This document shows, one piece after another, positions 16,757 through 25,473 of a DNA stretch of 64,000 nt (the first letter of the stretch is position 1; each line of letters opens with the position of its first letter). Below the pieces are notes generated by a model. The model was not told where the DNA came from, did no database searches, and worked only from the letters and a program-made list of their open reading frames with translations. Origin of the DNA: Hymenobacter lapidiphilus (lineage in GTDB: Bacteria; Bacteroidota; Bacteroidia; Cytophagales; Hymenobacteraceae); assembly GCF_013377885.1 (NCBI RefSeq), contig NZ_JABKAU010000013.1, positions 53,751 through 117,750 of the forward strand. Reading direction: 5' to 3'. The position numbers were made by a program, and so were the translations under genes.

Positions 16757-17464
16757 TTAGTTGCGGGTCATGAGTAGGTTGCTGCCCAGTTCCGAACTGG
16801 GGATGGGCCAGATGTAGGCCATGGCCGATGGCAGCACGGCCGGTACCACGCTTTTGGCCGGAATGGGCTGCAACAGGCGCATAATGTCGTTGTTGCGCAG
16901 ACCTTCGCCAAGGAATTCCAGCCGGCGCTCCAGCAGAATGGCATCAACCAATGAGAAAGTACCTGTAAAAGTTGCGGCCGTGTACGCATCGGAGCCGGCG
17001 CGCGTGTGTACGGCGTTCAGCAGCTCCAAGGCCCGAGCACTCGTAAGTCCTTCGGTGCGGGCCAGCGCTTCTGCCAGATTCAGCAATACTTCCGAGTAGC
17101 GGATAACCGGGGCATTATCGGTGTAAGGAGCGGCCGAGGTGCCGCCGTTGCGATACTTGGTGAGGTAGGTGGTAGTGCCTACCCAGGTGGTGAAGCTCGT
17201 CAGGCGGGCATCGGTGGCTTTGAAACGCGTGTTGGCAATAACCCCGGCCGTATTGAGGTTGTACTCGCCGTTGCCGCCCTGGGTGGGGGGCAAGTAATAG
17301 AAAGCCAACTGATTCTGCGTGCCTGGCTGGTCCTGGGCCGTGAACGGAGACGATAAAATGCTTTCTACGCCGTTCTGCTCCGAGGTGAACACCGCCGCAA
17401 TAGAAGAATTCAGGGCGTGCGCAACTCCGCTGCTAGCCCTTTTCCGGGAAGGATTGGTGGCTGA
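16757..17464 (-). pseudogene. C-terminal fragment of a SusD/RagB-family lipoprotein
   Basis: The frame is open from a stop at 17465 and matches SusD only from about 17420 on (HALNSSIAAVFTSEQNGVES), then the conserved SusD C-terminal block: APVIRYSEVLLNLAEALAR, LLNAVHTRAG, LLERRLEFLGEGLRNNDIMR and YIWPIPSSELGSN. About 220 of the usual 450-550 residues survive. The signal peptide, lipobox and TPR-rich N-terminal half are missing. No SusC partner lies nearby; the next gene upstream is endonuclease V. SusD proteins bind glycans at the cell surface beside a SusC TonB-dependent channel. This copy is a deletion remnant. A GTG at 17392 could start a short product, but it would lack a signal peptide. 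Confidence 0.85.
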
Positions 17465-17491
17465 TTAATCAAGAAATCTATAAGAGGCGAC

Positions 17492-18178
17492 TTACCTCAG
17501 TTCCTTCTTGAACTCTTCGGCCCAATGGTCGGCGAGGCGGGTGGGCTCGGGCAGCTTATAGCCGCGCAGGCAGGCCAGCGTGAGGCGGGTGGCAGTGGCC
17601 TGGTCGCAGCGGTGGCCGGGGCTCACGAACAGCGGCTTCACCTTGTCTTTGCTACGGATGACCTGGCCCAGTAGCTCGCCGTTTTTGTCGGTGAGCGGCG
17701 TGATGCTGCCTTTGGTGAGGGCTGGCTCTTCATAAACGCCGGTGAGTCGCTGCTTGGCTACCCCAAATGTGGGTACATCGAGCTCTACGCCCAGGTGGGC
17801 CGCAATACCCATGCGGCGCGGGTGGGCAATGCCGTGGCCGTCGACCATGATGATATCGGGCTGGCGGCGCAGCTTTTCGTAGGCTTGCAGCAGGTTGGGC
17901 GCTTCGCGGAACGAGAGCAGCCCAGGAATGTAGGGCAGCGGCACGGGCCCGACGTGGTACACTTTTTCAATGAATCCCAACGACGGCAGCTCCAGCACCA
18001 CGAACACCGACAGCACCGTGTCGGGCGTCGGAAACGAGGAGTCGCAGCCGGCAATGTAGCGCAGCTCCCCAGTAGGCGGCTCCAGGCGGACCTGGTTGCG
18101 CAACTGGTCCTGTAATTGGGTGAATTCGCGCACCAGTTGTGGGTCGGGGGCGGGGCCGGGAGGGCGGAAGTAGGCCAT
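17492..18178 (-). CDS. nfi: Endonuclease V
   Basis: 228 residues. Catalytic motifs are Asp46 in AGCDSSF, Glu92 in PGLLSFREAP, and Asp113 with His119 in MVDGHGIAHPRRMG. The wedge motif PYIPG precedes Glu92. The enzyme nicks DNA one nucleotide 3' of deoxyinosine (and inosine in RNA) with Mg2+, starting repair of deaminated adenine. Start MAYFRPPGPAPDP at 18178. The gene is divergent from a DUF1990-like gene. Confidence 0.95.
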   Translation of the reverse strand: MAYFRPPGPAPDPQLVREFTQLQDQLRNQVRLEPPTGELRYIAGCDSSFPTPDTVLSVFVVLELPSLGFIEKVYHVGPVPLPYIPGLLSFREAPNLLQAYEKLRRQPDIIMVDGHGIAHPRRMGIAAHLGVELDVPTFGVAKQRLTGVYEEPALTKGSITPLTDKNGELLGQVIRSKDKVKPLFVSPGHRCDQATATRLTLACLRGYKLPEPTRLADHWAEEFKKELR

Positions 18179-18318
18179 GCAAGGAAGGAGTCGGGGTGAA
18201 CCGGGTGTACTGCCGGGGCGGGTGCGGGGTTGTGTGCGCAGCCGCGGTTGAGCAACGGCCCGATAACCTGCTCCGGCGTAGTCCGTTTATGCAATGGAAA
18301 AACAGCCTTCTGATTGCC

Positions 18319-18873
18319 ATGCCTAAGCCCGAACAACCCGCCAGCACCGGCAGTGGCCCGCATTTCGAGCGGCGCTACTGGGTAGACGTGCAGCACCCAC
18401 GCCAGCCGGCCGACGCACTGCTCCGCCATATCGAGTGCCATCTGCCCGATTTCTCCTCCGATTTGCTGGCCGACTTCGAGAAGTCGAGAGGCACGGAAGA
18501 TTGCCTAGCGGTGGGCGACGAGTACCGCATTAAAATTCTGGGCCCCTGGAATGGTGAGGTGCGCGTAACCGAGGTGGGCGCGGATTTTTTTGAACTGGCT
18601 ACGCTGGAAAACCACCCCGAAGCCGGCCGCATCCGCTTCTCGCTGCGGCCCCACGCCACGCTGCCCGATACGGTGCGCTTCGAAATCCACTCCTGGGCCC
18701 GCTCGCGCGACGGGCTGGTAGCCTTCGCCTACGACACGCTGGGCCTGGGCAAACGCGTACAGCAACAAACCTGGGAAGTTTTCTGCCAGCGGGTAGCCGA
18801 TTTCAGCGGTGGTCTTTTGCTGGGGCCGGTGCAGGTGGAAACGATTAAAGAGGGGGAGGGACAAGTGGACTGA
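18319..18873 (+). CDS. DUF1990-related protein A (184 aa)
   Basis: ATG 18319 (MPKPEQPASTGSG) is preferred; ATG 18289 would add ten residues, and the longer frame from 18139 overlaps endonuclease V. Body: FERRYWVDVQHPRQPADALL, LAVGDEYRIKILGPWNGEVR, ENHPEAGRIRFSL, FEIHSWARSRDGLVAFAY and an amphipathic C-terminal helix. It resembles DUF1990 proteins, notably the EIHSWARSRD segment. No catalytic residues or signal are visible. A second DUF1990 protein follows after 90 bases, separated by a short inverted repeat. The two may work together, but the function is unknown. Confidence 0.75.
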   Translation: MPKPEQPASTGSGPHFERRYWVDVQHPRQPADALLRHIECHLPDFSSDLLADFEKSRGTEDCLAVGDEYRIKILGPWNGEVRVTEVGADFFELATLENHPEAGRIRFSLRPHATLPDTVRFEIHSWARSRDGLVAFAYDTLGLGKRVQQQTWEVFCQRVADFSGGLLLGPVQVETIKEGEGQVD

Positions 18874-18876
18874 GTG

Positions 18877-18928
18877 CGTGCAAAACGGGTCATGCTGAGC
18901 GTAGTCGAAGCATGACCCGTTTTGCACG
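18877..18928. repeat. Compact family C inverted repeat
   Basis: CGTGCAAAACGGGTCATGCT pairs perfectly with AGCATGACCCGTTTTGCACG around TGAGCGTAGTCGA. It keeps the family C core (TCATGCTGAGC) but has copy-specific outer arms. It sits between the two DUF1990-type genes. Confidence 0.85.
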
Positions 18929-18964
18929 TTTCTCACGTTCATCCACACTCCTTACATTACAGCC

Positions 18965-19687
18965 ATGACCACTCGCACTGCCCTTACTGCCCGCCAGCAG
19001 GCCCGCCTGGCTGCTTACACCGATACGGGCTATAATTTCGACCCCGAGCGGCTGGCTGATTACACTGTCGCCACGGGCTGGCGCGTGGACGACTACGAAA
19101 CCGAGCTGCCAGCCGAAGCGCCCGGCCCACCGGCATCGCATGGCTCCTGGGCTGCTGCCCGCGAAGTGCTGCGCCGCTACTCGTTTCCTCCGCCCGGCCT
19201 CATCAGTGGTATTTTTCTGCCCGACCAGCCCCTGGAGCAGCGCGTGATGGTGCTGCAGGCCCGGTTTCTGGGCTTCTCGTTTTGGTTTGGTGTGCGCATC
19301 GGAGGGGTAACCGACGAAGTGCGGCTGCTGCCAGACGAAAGCCAGGAGCAGGTGTGGGGCTACAACTACCGCACCCTCGAAGGCCATTTCGAGCGGGGGC
19401 AGATTGAGTTCATGGTGCACAAAAACCTGCGTACCGGCCGCGTATGGTGCCACATCCATGCCGTGTCGCAAACCGGCCGCATCCGCAACCCCTTCTACTG
19501 GCTGGGCTTCCGGCTGTTTGGACGGCCGTTGCAGGTGCGCTTCTCCCGCCAGTCGCTGCAGCGGCTGAAGGCGCAGGTGGAGCAGATGCTGCAGGAAGGC
19601 TGGAACGCGCCGGACGCGGCCGGGCCGGTAATCAAACCGATTTCAGCCAACAACGAGGCGCAGGAGCAGTTGGACAAGAATGGGTAG
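18965..19687 (+). CDS. DUF1990 family protein B (240 aa)
   Basis: N-terminal LAAYTDTGYNFDPERLADYT, then the DUF1990 core: QVWGYNYRTLEGHFERGQIE, FMVHKNLRTGRVWCHIHAVS and RIRNPFYWLGFRLFGRPLQ, followed by a basic, amphipathic C-terminal helix. The order YRTLEGHFE..G and IHAxSxxxRIRNP identifies the family. The family is widespread and of unknown biochemical function. There is no signal peptide. It is co-directional with the DUF1990-related gene at 18319. A family A repeat starts at its stop codon. Confidence 0.88.
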   Translation: MTTRTALTARQQARLAAYTDTGYNFDPERLADYTVATGWRVDDYETELPAEAPGPPASHGSWAAAREVLRRYSFPPPGLISGIFLPDQPLEQRVMVLQARFLGFSFWFGVRIGGVTDEVRLLPDESQEQVWGYNYRTLEGHFERGQIEFMVHKNLRTGRVWCHIHAVSQTGRIRNPFYWLGFRLFGRPLQVRFSRQSLQRLKAQVEQMLQEGWNAPDAAGPVIKPISANNEAQEQLDKNG

Positions 19688-19773
19688 GGTGCGGGGCTTG
19701 TCCCCGCCCGCCGTCAGAACAATAGACTGAACGGCTGGTCTGGCGGCGGGCCGGGACAAGCCCCGCACCCTAC
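19684..19773. repeat. Inverted repeat family A, copy 4
   Basis: GGTAGGGTGCGGGGCTTGTC is mirrored by GACAAGCCCCGCACCCTACC. The usual GTAGGGGCGG is altered to GTAGGGTGCGG in both arms, so the two changes compensate. It lies between convergent genes. Confidence 0.9.
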
Positions 19774-19782
19774 CTGTTCACA

Positions 19783-20448
19783 CTAAATGTTCTCTGCTGG
19801 CTCGCCGCCGTTTATCATGGCCGATACTACGCCGGGCTCATCGGTTACCTCAGACCGGAAAACGCCCACGATATGGGCTGCCACGAAGGCAATAACGGCG
19901 TACATGGTGTACTCGTGAATGGTTTCGGATACCTCTTTAATGGGTTCCAGGTAATCTTCGAACACCAGTGCCAGGCCCGTAACCACCATCACGGCTAGAA
20001 TAATGTAGAACGCGCGGTAGCTGTAGCGTACCCAGCGCGCCTTGGTGGCCCCGGCCTCGCCCCGTGCCTCGCGGGCCCTGATGGCCGCCAGTTTGGCCGC
20101 CGTGCGCTGGCTGCCGCGCTGCCGGAAGCTCACAACCACCCGGAACGCCAGCAGGCAGGAAATGGCAATGCCCACCCAGATGTGCCAGTCCCAGATGCGG
20201 TGGGATATAATGCGGGTGAGGCCGCGCAACTCCGTGGCCGGCAGGTTTACGCCTTTCTCGGCCAGCACCTGGCTGAACTCGGGTGCCAGCGTCTTCACCT
20301 TCACAATGACGAACATAAACAGAATCGTCATCAGCTGAAACAGCACCAGGCCCGAGTTGGACCAATGCCAGATGCGCAGACCCAGCGAGTTATGCCTGGG
20401 GCCGGCATTGGTGGTTGAAGTAGTAGAAGCAGACTGAACAGAGGCCAT
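19783..20448 (-). CDS. Cytochrome b561/b6-type membrane protein
   Basis: 221 residues with four TM helices: about 28-52 (LVLFQLMTILFMFVIVKV), 85-108, 146-168 and 182-204. Candidate haem-axial histidines lie in LRIWHWSN, IWDWHIW, ETIHEYTMY and AAHIVGVF, as in di-haem b-type cytochromes of the DUF4405/cytb561 kind. It likely passes electrons across the inner membrane. The partner is unclear: the neighbouring alcohol dehydrogenase is divergent and NAD-dependent. The N-terminal 20 residues are Ser/Thr-rich and probably disordered. Confidence 0.85.
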   Translation of the reverse strand: MASVQSASTTSTTNAGPRHNSLGLRIWHWSNSGLVLFQLMTILFMFVIVKVKTLAPEFSQVLAEKGVNLPATELRGLTRIISHRIWDWHIWVGIAISCLLAFRVVVSFRQRGSQRTAAKLAAIRAREARGEAGATKARWVRYSYRAFYIILAVMVVTGLALVFEDYLEPIKEVSETIHEYTMYAVIAFVAAHIVGVFRSEVTDEPGVVSAMINGGEPAENI

Positions 20449-20618
20449 AATGTGCGCAGAAGAAGGAAGTAACTATTTGATCGGGGAAGGTACGTCAGGG
20501 CCGGCATATTTTTGGGCGCAGGCTTCCCAAACCTGCCGCCGCATAACAATTAACAGCTGGCTGTGGTTATACACCCTACGCCCGGGGCCCACTGTCCCGG
20601 CTGCTTATTCCTTTTGAT

Positions 20619-21665
20619 ATGACCTCAGCCCAAGGCTACGCCGCCCCCGCCGCCAACGAACCCCTCGCTCCCTTCAGCTTCGAGCGCCGCGACGTGGGCC
20701 CCCACGATGTACGCATGGACATTCTGTTCTGCGGCGTCTGCCACTCCGATATTCATCAGGCCCGCAACGAGTGGGGCAGTTCGATGTTCCCCATGGTGCC
20801 CGGCCACGAAATCGTAGGCCGTGTAACCGAAGTCGGTGCCCATGTAAAGCACTTTAAAGTAGGCGACCTGGCCGGCGTCGGCTGCATGGTGGATTCGTGC
20901 CAGCACTGCGCCGAGTGCAACGAGGGCCTAGAGCAGTACTGCGACAACGGCTTCGTGGGCACCTACAGCGCCAAGGACAAGGACGGCTCCATCACCCAGG
21001 GCGGCTACTCGAACAACATCGTGGTGACCGAGAAATTCGTGCTGCGCGTGTCCGATAAGCTTGATTTGTCGCGCGTGGCGCCGCTGCTCTGTGCTGGCAT
21101 CACCACTTGGTCGCCGCTGCGCCAGTGGAACGCCAAAAAGGGCGACCGGGTAGCCGTAATCGGCCTCGGCGGTTTGGGCCACATGGCCGTGAAATTCGCC
21201 GCCGCTATGGGCTGCGAAGTAACGGTGCTCAGCACCTCGCCCGATAAGGAGGCCGACGCCAAAGCCCTCGGCGCCCACAAGTTTGTGGTAACCAAGAACG
21301 AAGGCGCGATGAAAGACATCAGCAACTACTTCGATCTGATTATCAATACCGTATCGGCCCCCATCGACCTGATGCCCTACGTGGCCAGCCTGCGCCTCGA
21401 CGGCACCATGGTGCTGCTCGGCGTACCGCCCGAGCCGGCCCAGCTTCACGCGTTCAATCTCATCAGCAAGCGCCGCCGTATTGCCGGCTCGCTCATCGGT
21501 GGCATCCAGGAAACTCAGGAAATGCTGGACTTCTGCGCCGAGCACAATGTCATGAGCGACGTGGAGGTTATCAACATCGACTACATCAACGAGGCCTATG
21601 AGCGCATGATGAAGTCCGACGTGAAGTACCGCTTCGTAATTGACATGGAGAGCCTGAAAGGATAA
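20619..21665 (+). CDS. NAD(P)-dependent zinc alcohol dehydrogenase (YahK/CAD type)
   Basis: 348 residues of the MDR superfamily. Catalytic zinc: Cys41 (CGVCHSD), His63-Glu64 (PGHEIVG) and Cys158 (LLCAGIT). Structural zinc: Cys94, 97, 100 and 108. The nucleotide loop is GLGGLGH near 183. The CGVCHSD, GHEIVGRV and LLCAGITTWSPL set is typical of YahK and plant cinnamyl-alcohol dehydrogenases, which reduce a broad range of aldehydes with NADPH. It is cytosolic, with a family B repeat downstream that probably ends the transcript. Confidence 0.92.
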   Translation: MTSAQGYAAPAANEPLAPFSFERRDVGPHDVRMDILFCGVCHSDIHQARNEWGSSMFPMVPGHEIVGRVTEVGAHVKHFKVGDLAGVGCMVDSCQHCAECNEGLEQYCDNGFVGTYSAKDKDGSITQGGYSNNIVVTEKFVLRVSDKLDLSRVAPLLCAGITTWSPLRQWNAKKGDRVAVIGLGGLGHMAVKFAAAMGCEVTVLSTSPDKEADAKALGAHKFVVTKNEGAMKDISNYFDLIINTVSAPIDLMPYVASLRLDGTMVLLGVPPEPAQLHAFNLISKRRRIAGSLIGGIQETQEMLDFCAEHNVMSDVEVINIDYINEAYERMMKSDVKYRFVIDMESLKG

Positions 21666-21685
21666 CGTAATTGGTTGATGGGCCT

Positions 21686-21807
21686 ACGAAACCGCCTGTC
21701 ATCCTGAGCAAAGCGAAGGACCTTATTACGCCAGAACGAGCCGTTGTTACGGTTAATCGGGCATGATAAGGTCCTTCGCTTTGCTCAGGATGACAGGCGG
21801 TTTCGTG
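21686..21807. repeat. Inverted repeat family B, copy 1
   Basis: ACGAAACCGCCTGTCATCCT plus the core TGAGCAAAGCGAAGGACCTTAT is mirrored on the right. It lies between convergent genes and can act as a terminator for both. Confidence 0.9.
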
Positions 21808-21827
21808 TTTCTCTGCCTTCTAAGTCC

Positions 21828-23378
21828 TTACAACTTCCCGAACACGTACGAATCGGCTTCCACGTAGTCGTTAGCGCGCATCTCTAAAGATTTTACGCGG
21901 CCGTTTTCTACCACAAACTTGGCCGGCAGTACGCCGAACACGAGGTCGGAGTAGGTGGCGCGGAATTCCTGGCCGTCCATGTAGTCGAGGGTGGCGGTGA
22001 GGCCGGGGTGGGTGGGCAGCGTCACGAGCAGCTGCTTGCCTTTCTGAGTGACTTGGATGCGGCCGAACAGCGCGTTGTCGAACTCACCCACGTAGGCTTT
22101 GAGCGGCAGCGGAGCCTTGGCTTTTTTGGCCACGCGGGCAGCCAGGGCCAGCGTGGGGTCGGGACCGGCGGCTAATTCGCCGGCGCGGCGGCGGGCCAGC
22201 AGTTGGGCGCTTCTATCAATGTAGGGCACGCCCAGGTAGGCGTCGAGTAGCTGGTAGCGCAACGCCTCAAAGAAGCTCTGGTTGTCGTTGTTGGTGAGCA
22301 CGGCCAGGCCGAGGCCCGCCTCGGGTACGAAGCACACGTTGCTCACCTGCCCCGACGCGCCGCCCGTGTGCCAGTACACCTGCCGGCCGTTGTAGTCGGC
22401 CGACTCGACGCCCAGCGCGTAGGTCACGAAATGGGTTGGAAACAGCGGCGACTTGCGGCTGCTGATGATGGTGTTGGCGTCGCGGGTTTTGCGTAGCGCC
22501 GCCCAGGGCAGCACCTGCCGGCCCTCGTAACGGCCACTATCAAGCTGGAAACGCAGCCAATGGCTCAGGTCGCTCACGTTGGAAGCCATGCTGGCGCAGG
22601 GGCCCATATTGTCCCAATTGTCAAACTGCACCCTGGCCAGCGGCCCGAAGGTGTTGGAGTAGGCCGTGGCAATGTTGGGCTGCTTGGCAAACTCCAGCGA
22701 CGAAACGAACGTGCTTTTCATGCCCAGCGGCTGGAGCAGATTCTGGCGCACGTAGTCCTCCCAGCTCGTACCGGTAACGGCCGGAATCACCTCGCCGGCC
22801 GCCACGAAGCCCGAGTTGCAGTAGCCGTAATCCTTGCGGAACTCGCGGGTGGGCTGCATCAGGCGCATCCGGCGCACAATGTCGGCCCGCTCCAGGTTGG
22901 ATTTGAAGAAGCTGAAGTCGCCCTGAAACGTCTTGAAGCCCAGGTGGTGGCTCAGCAGGTCGCGCACCGTTACGAGTTGGGTACTGGTGGAATCGTAGAG
23001 CCGGAAATTGGGCAGGTACTTGGTTACGCGGTCATCGAGGCTGATCTTCTTTTCGCCATCTAGCTTGGCCAGCGCCGTGCCGGTAAACAGCTTGGTGTTG
23101 GAGGCAATCATAAACAGCGTCTGGTCGTCTACGAGAGCCGGTTTGCCCACTTCGCGCACGCCGTAGCCCTTCTGCACCACTGTCTGCCCGTCCTTTACCA
23201 CCACCACGGCCAGCCCCGGAATGTTCCACTGGCGCATCCCGCGCCGCACGTAGCTGTCGAGGCTGTCGGTGAGGAAGCGGTTGGGCGTTGTCGGCGGCGT
23301 TGTCTGCGCTTGGGTTGCGGTAGCCGCGCCCAGCAGCAGGGCAGCGGCAGTCAGTCGGAGGAAAGTAGGGGTAGGCAT
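21828..23378 (-). CDS. Secreted serine hydrolase, class C beta-lactamase family
   Basis: 516 residues from ATG 23378 (MPTPTFLRLTAAALLLG), with a signal peptide ending near TQAQ. The penicillin-binding fold carries Ser93-x-x-Lys96 (ASNTK), Tyr186-x-Asn188 (GYCNSGF) and HTGG (VYWHTGGASGQ) in place of KTG. A C-terminal DUF3471-like lipocalin domain (about 415-516) follows. Family members are esterases, D-aminopeptidases or carboxypeptidases rather than true beta-lactamases. Probably periplasmic. Upstream in-frame residues to 23423 lie in a repeat half-arm and are not part of the protein. Confidence 0.9.
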   Translation of the reverse strand: MPTPTFLRLTAAALLLGAATATQAQTTPPTTPNRFLTDSLDSYVRRGMRQWNIPGLAVVVVKDGQTVVQKGYGVREVGKPALVDDQTLFMIASNTKLFTGTALAKLDGEKKISLDDRVTKYLPNFRLYDSTSTQLVTVRDLLSHHLGFKTFQGDFSFFKSNLERADIVRRMRLMQPTREFRKDYGYCNSGFVAAGEVIPAVTGTSWEDYVRQNLLQPLGMKSTFVSSLEFAKQPNIATAYSNTFGPLARVQFDNWDNMGPCASMASNVSDLSHWLRFQLDSGRYEGRQVLPWAALRKTRDANTIISSRKSPLFPTHFVTYALGVESADYNGRQVYWHTGGASGQVSNVCFVPEAGLGLAVLTNNDNQSFFEALRYQLLDAYLGVPYIDRSAQLLARRRAGELAAGPDPTLALAARVAKKAKAPLPLKAYVGEFDNALFGRIQVTQKGKQLLVTLPTHPGLTATLDYMDGQEFRATYSDLVFGVLPAKFVVENGRVKSLEMRANDYVEADSYVFGKL

Positions 23379-23409
23379 TGAGGGGCTGGTGGGATTTAGG
23401 TCTGAAAGA

Positions 23410-23470
23410 ACGTCATGCTTCATCTGGCGTCCGCGAAGCCGAAGCTTCTCTACCGCTTCGTTGTAAAAGT
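23410..23470. repeat. Single arm of a family C repeat
   Basis: GAACGTCATGCTTCATCTGG followed by GAAGCTTCTCTACCGCTTCG matches one family C arm with extra changes. No mirrored arm follows; a family A element begins 11 bases later. Confidence 0.6.
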
Positions 23471-23480
23471 AACGTCTGAT

Positions 23481-23612
23481 GCTGGGGTTAAGATAGAACG
23501 ACGTAGGAGCGGGGCTTGCCCCCGCCCGCCGTCCGAACGTTTATCGTTGAAGCGGCACGAATGGCGGGCGGGGACAAGCCCCGCCCCTACGTCGTTCTAT
23601 CTTAACCCCAGC
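23481..23612. repeat. Inverted repeat family A, copy 5, with long mirrored flanks
   Basis: The family A core is extended on both sides by a copy-specific stretch of about 20 bases (23481-23500 and its complement at 23593-23612; GGGGTTAAGATAGAACGACG). The right arm runs into the stop codon of the gene ending at 23612. Confidence 0.9.
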
Positions 23613-24103
23613 TACTCTTTCTCCACCGGAAACTCAAACTCGCCCTCCAACGTGAAGCGCCGGGCGCCTCGGCCCACTTCGCACACCTGGCAGCGGAAGG
23701 TGCCGCGTAGCCAGTGTCGCTCGGCATTGACACCCGTAATCACTACCTGGCCGGGGTTGTCGGAGCACGATTTGGAGTAGGCCGATATAGCCCCGTAGCG
23801 GTAGGAGGCGTCGCGGTTGCGGCCACTCAGAATTTCCTGGAACTTGTAGGTGTCGACTTTGATGGGAAACCGGTCGATGATGATATTGAGGCCCTGGCCG
23901 TCGGGGTCATCGGCCCGCACAATGTTGAGGCGCAACGCCCGGTCTTCGCTGAGGAAAAAGCGCGAACTAAGTGTATCAGCGGGTACATTTTTGCCGTCGA
24001 TGCGCAGCGTGAGGTGGCGGATGGGTGCTGCCGGGGGCGCGGGAGGCGTAGCGGGGGCGGCTCCCAATAACGGCAATAACAACAGTGGAAGAAAGCGTTT
24101 CAT
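23612..24103 (-). CDS. Secreted hypothetical protein (163 aa)
   Basis: ATG 24103 (MKRFLPLLLLPLLGAAPATP) gives a signal peptide and an Ala/Pro-rich linker. The mature domain is mostly beta (LTLRIDGKNVPADTLSSRFF, LRLNIVRADDPDG, GLNIIIDRFPIKVDTYKF) with Cys residues at SKSCSDN and FRCQVCEVG. It resembles small Bacteroidota secreted beta proteins of the DUF6252 kind, but I am not certain. The stop codon lies at the edge of the family A repeat, so the last residues (FPVEKE) abut the repeat. Confidence 0.7.
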   Translation of the reverse strand: MKRFLPLLLLPLLGAAPATPPAPPAAPIRHLTLRIDGKNVPADTLSSRFFLSEDRALRLNIVRADDPDGQGLNIIIDRFPIKVDTYKFQEILSGRNRDASYRYGAISAYSKSCSDNPGQVVITGVNAERHWLRGTFRCQVCEVGRGARRFTLEGEFEFPVEKE

Positions 24104-24167
24104 GAAAGCGGGCAAAACAAGAATCAGCCCAGAAGCTACGGAAAAAGCAGCTGTTGCCTGCTGAACG

Positions 24168-24278
24168 ATGTAGAGACGCAATGGTTGGAGTCTCGTCGTT
24201 AGCTTCGCTGAACTACGCTTGCCGACCGTTCTGTGCTGCCGTTCAACGACGAGACTCCAACTATTGCGTCTCTACAAC
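24168..24278. repeat. Inverted repeat family D
   Basis: TGTAGAGACGCAATGGTTGG plus AGTCTCGTCGTT is mirrored by AACGACGAGACTCCAACTAT plus TGCGTCTCTACA. The right arm supplies the stop codon (TAG at 24272-24274) of the Ldh-type gene. Confidence 0.85.
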
Positions 24279-25342
24279 CGCACGCCGAACTTCTGGCCCA
24301 GGCTTTCCAGGTCGCGCAACACCGGGTCCAGCAACGGAATACCGTCCAGCAGGCGTATGGCGGCGGTTTCGCGCTCCGGGTCGCCGGGGATGAGCACGCG
24401 CTGGCCGGGCGTGGCGCGGGCGGCCCGGAAGGTGGTAATCCAGTTGTCCATATCGGCCTTGAACTCGGCGGCGGGCCGGAAGGCATCGACCCGCATGGCC
24501 CCGAAAAAGTGGCCCAGACCCTGTCCCACGGGGTTGGCGGCCGGCTGCAGAAAGGCCACGAACGGCGGCACCCAAGGCCCGTAATTGGCCCCGCTCAGCA
24601 CGGCCGAGAAAATATCGACCACCGCGCCCAGCCCGTAGCCCTTGTGCGAGCCGGTGGCCCCACCCAATGGCAGCAGCGCACCGCCGTTTTTCACGGCGTT
24701 GGGGTCGGTCGAGCCCGCACCGGCCGCGTCCTGGGCCCAGCCTTCGGGGATGGGCTGCTGCTTGCGCTGGGCAATTTCGAGCTTGCCGTTGGCGGCGGTG
24801 GTGGTGGCCATATCGAGCACGAAATCGGGCTGCTGGTCGGCGGGCACGGCCACGGCAATGGGGTTGGTGCCCAGCAGCCGCTCCAGCGAATGGGTGGGCG
24901 CCACCAGGGGCGAGGCGTTGGTCATGGCCACGCCAATCATGTCGTGGGCCAGCGGCAGCATGGCGTGGTAGCCGGCAATGCCGAAGTGGTTGGAATTCTT
25001 CACCGAAACCCAACCGGTGCCCACCTGCCGGGCCTTCTCCATGGCCACGCGCATGGCCCGCGGCCCCACCACCAGCCCCAGGCCCCCGTCGCCATCCACC
25101 ACGGCCGTGCTGGGCGTTTCATACGTGACGCCCACCCGGGGCGTGGCGTTGATGCGGCCGGCTTCCCAGAGGCGCACGTAGCCGATCAGCCGGGCCACGC
25201 CGTGCGAATCCACCCCCCGCAAATCAGCCGACAGCAGCGTTTCGGTGGCCAACGTGGCGTCCTCCTCTGGACAGCCTATGGCCCGGAATACAGATTCAGC
25301 AAAGGCGAAAAGCTGCTGGTAGGGGAAGGTAGTGGTGGTCAT
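24272..25342 (-). CDS. Ldh/malate-dehydrogenase family oxidoreductase (YbiC/AllD type)
   Basis: 356 residues from ATG 25342 (MTTTTFPYQQLFAFAESVF). Family marks: SADLRGVDSHGVARL with the catalytic His in DSHG, VSVKNSNHFGIAGYHA, TNASPLVAPT, LGTNPIAVAVPA, LDMATTTAANGK and GSHKGYGLGAVVDIFSA. These NAD(P)H enzymes of the L-sulfolactate/ureidoglycolate/malate type reduce 2-keto acids and are unrelated to classical LDH; the substrate is unknown. The last codon and stop lie inside the family D repeat. A family A repeat sits just upstream. Confidence 0.9.
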   Translation of the reverse strand: MTTTTFPYQQLFAFAESVFRAIGCPEEDATLATETLLSADLRGVDSHGVARLIGYVRLWEAGRINATPRVGVTYETPSTAVVDGDGGLGLVVGPRAMRVAMEKARQVGTGWVSVKNSNHFGIAGYHAMLPLAHDMIGVAMTNASPLVAPTHSLERLLGTNPIAVAVPADQQPDFVLDMATTTAANGKLEIAQRKQQPIPEGWAQDAAGAGSTDPNAVKNGGALLPLGGATGSHKGYGLGAVVDIFSAVLSGANYGPWVPPFVAFLQPAANPVGQGLGHFFGAMRVDAFRPAAEFKADMDNWITTFRAARATPGQRVLIPGDPERETAAIRLLDGIPLLDPVLRDLESLGQKFGVRL

Positions 25343-25361
25343 GGGTAGGGAGGATGAAAGA

Positions 25362-25466
25362 ACGATGTAGGGGCGGGGCTTGCCCCCGCCCGCCGTTTGC
25401 ACCGTTTCAACAATTCTGTTCAATGGCGCGAATGGCGGGCGGGGGCAAGCCCCGCCCCTACGTCGT
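25362..25466. repeat. Inverted repeat family A, copy 6
   Basis: AACGATGTAGGGGCGGGGCT and the complementary arm ending CCCCTACGTCGT. The outer flanks pair only partly. It lies between two reverse genes. Confidence 0.9.
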
Positions 25467-25473
25467 CCAGAGG

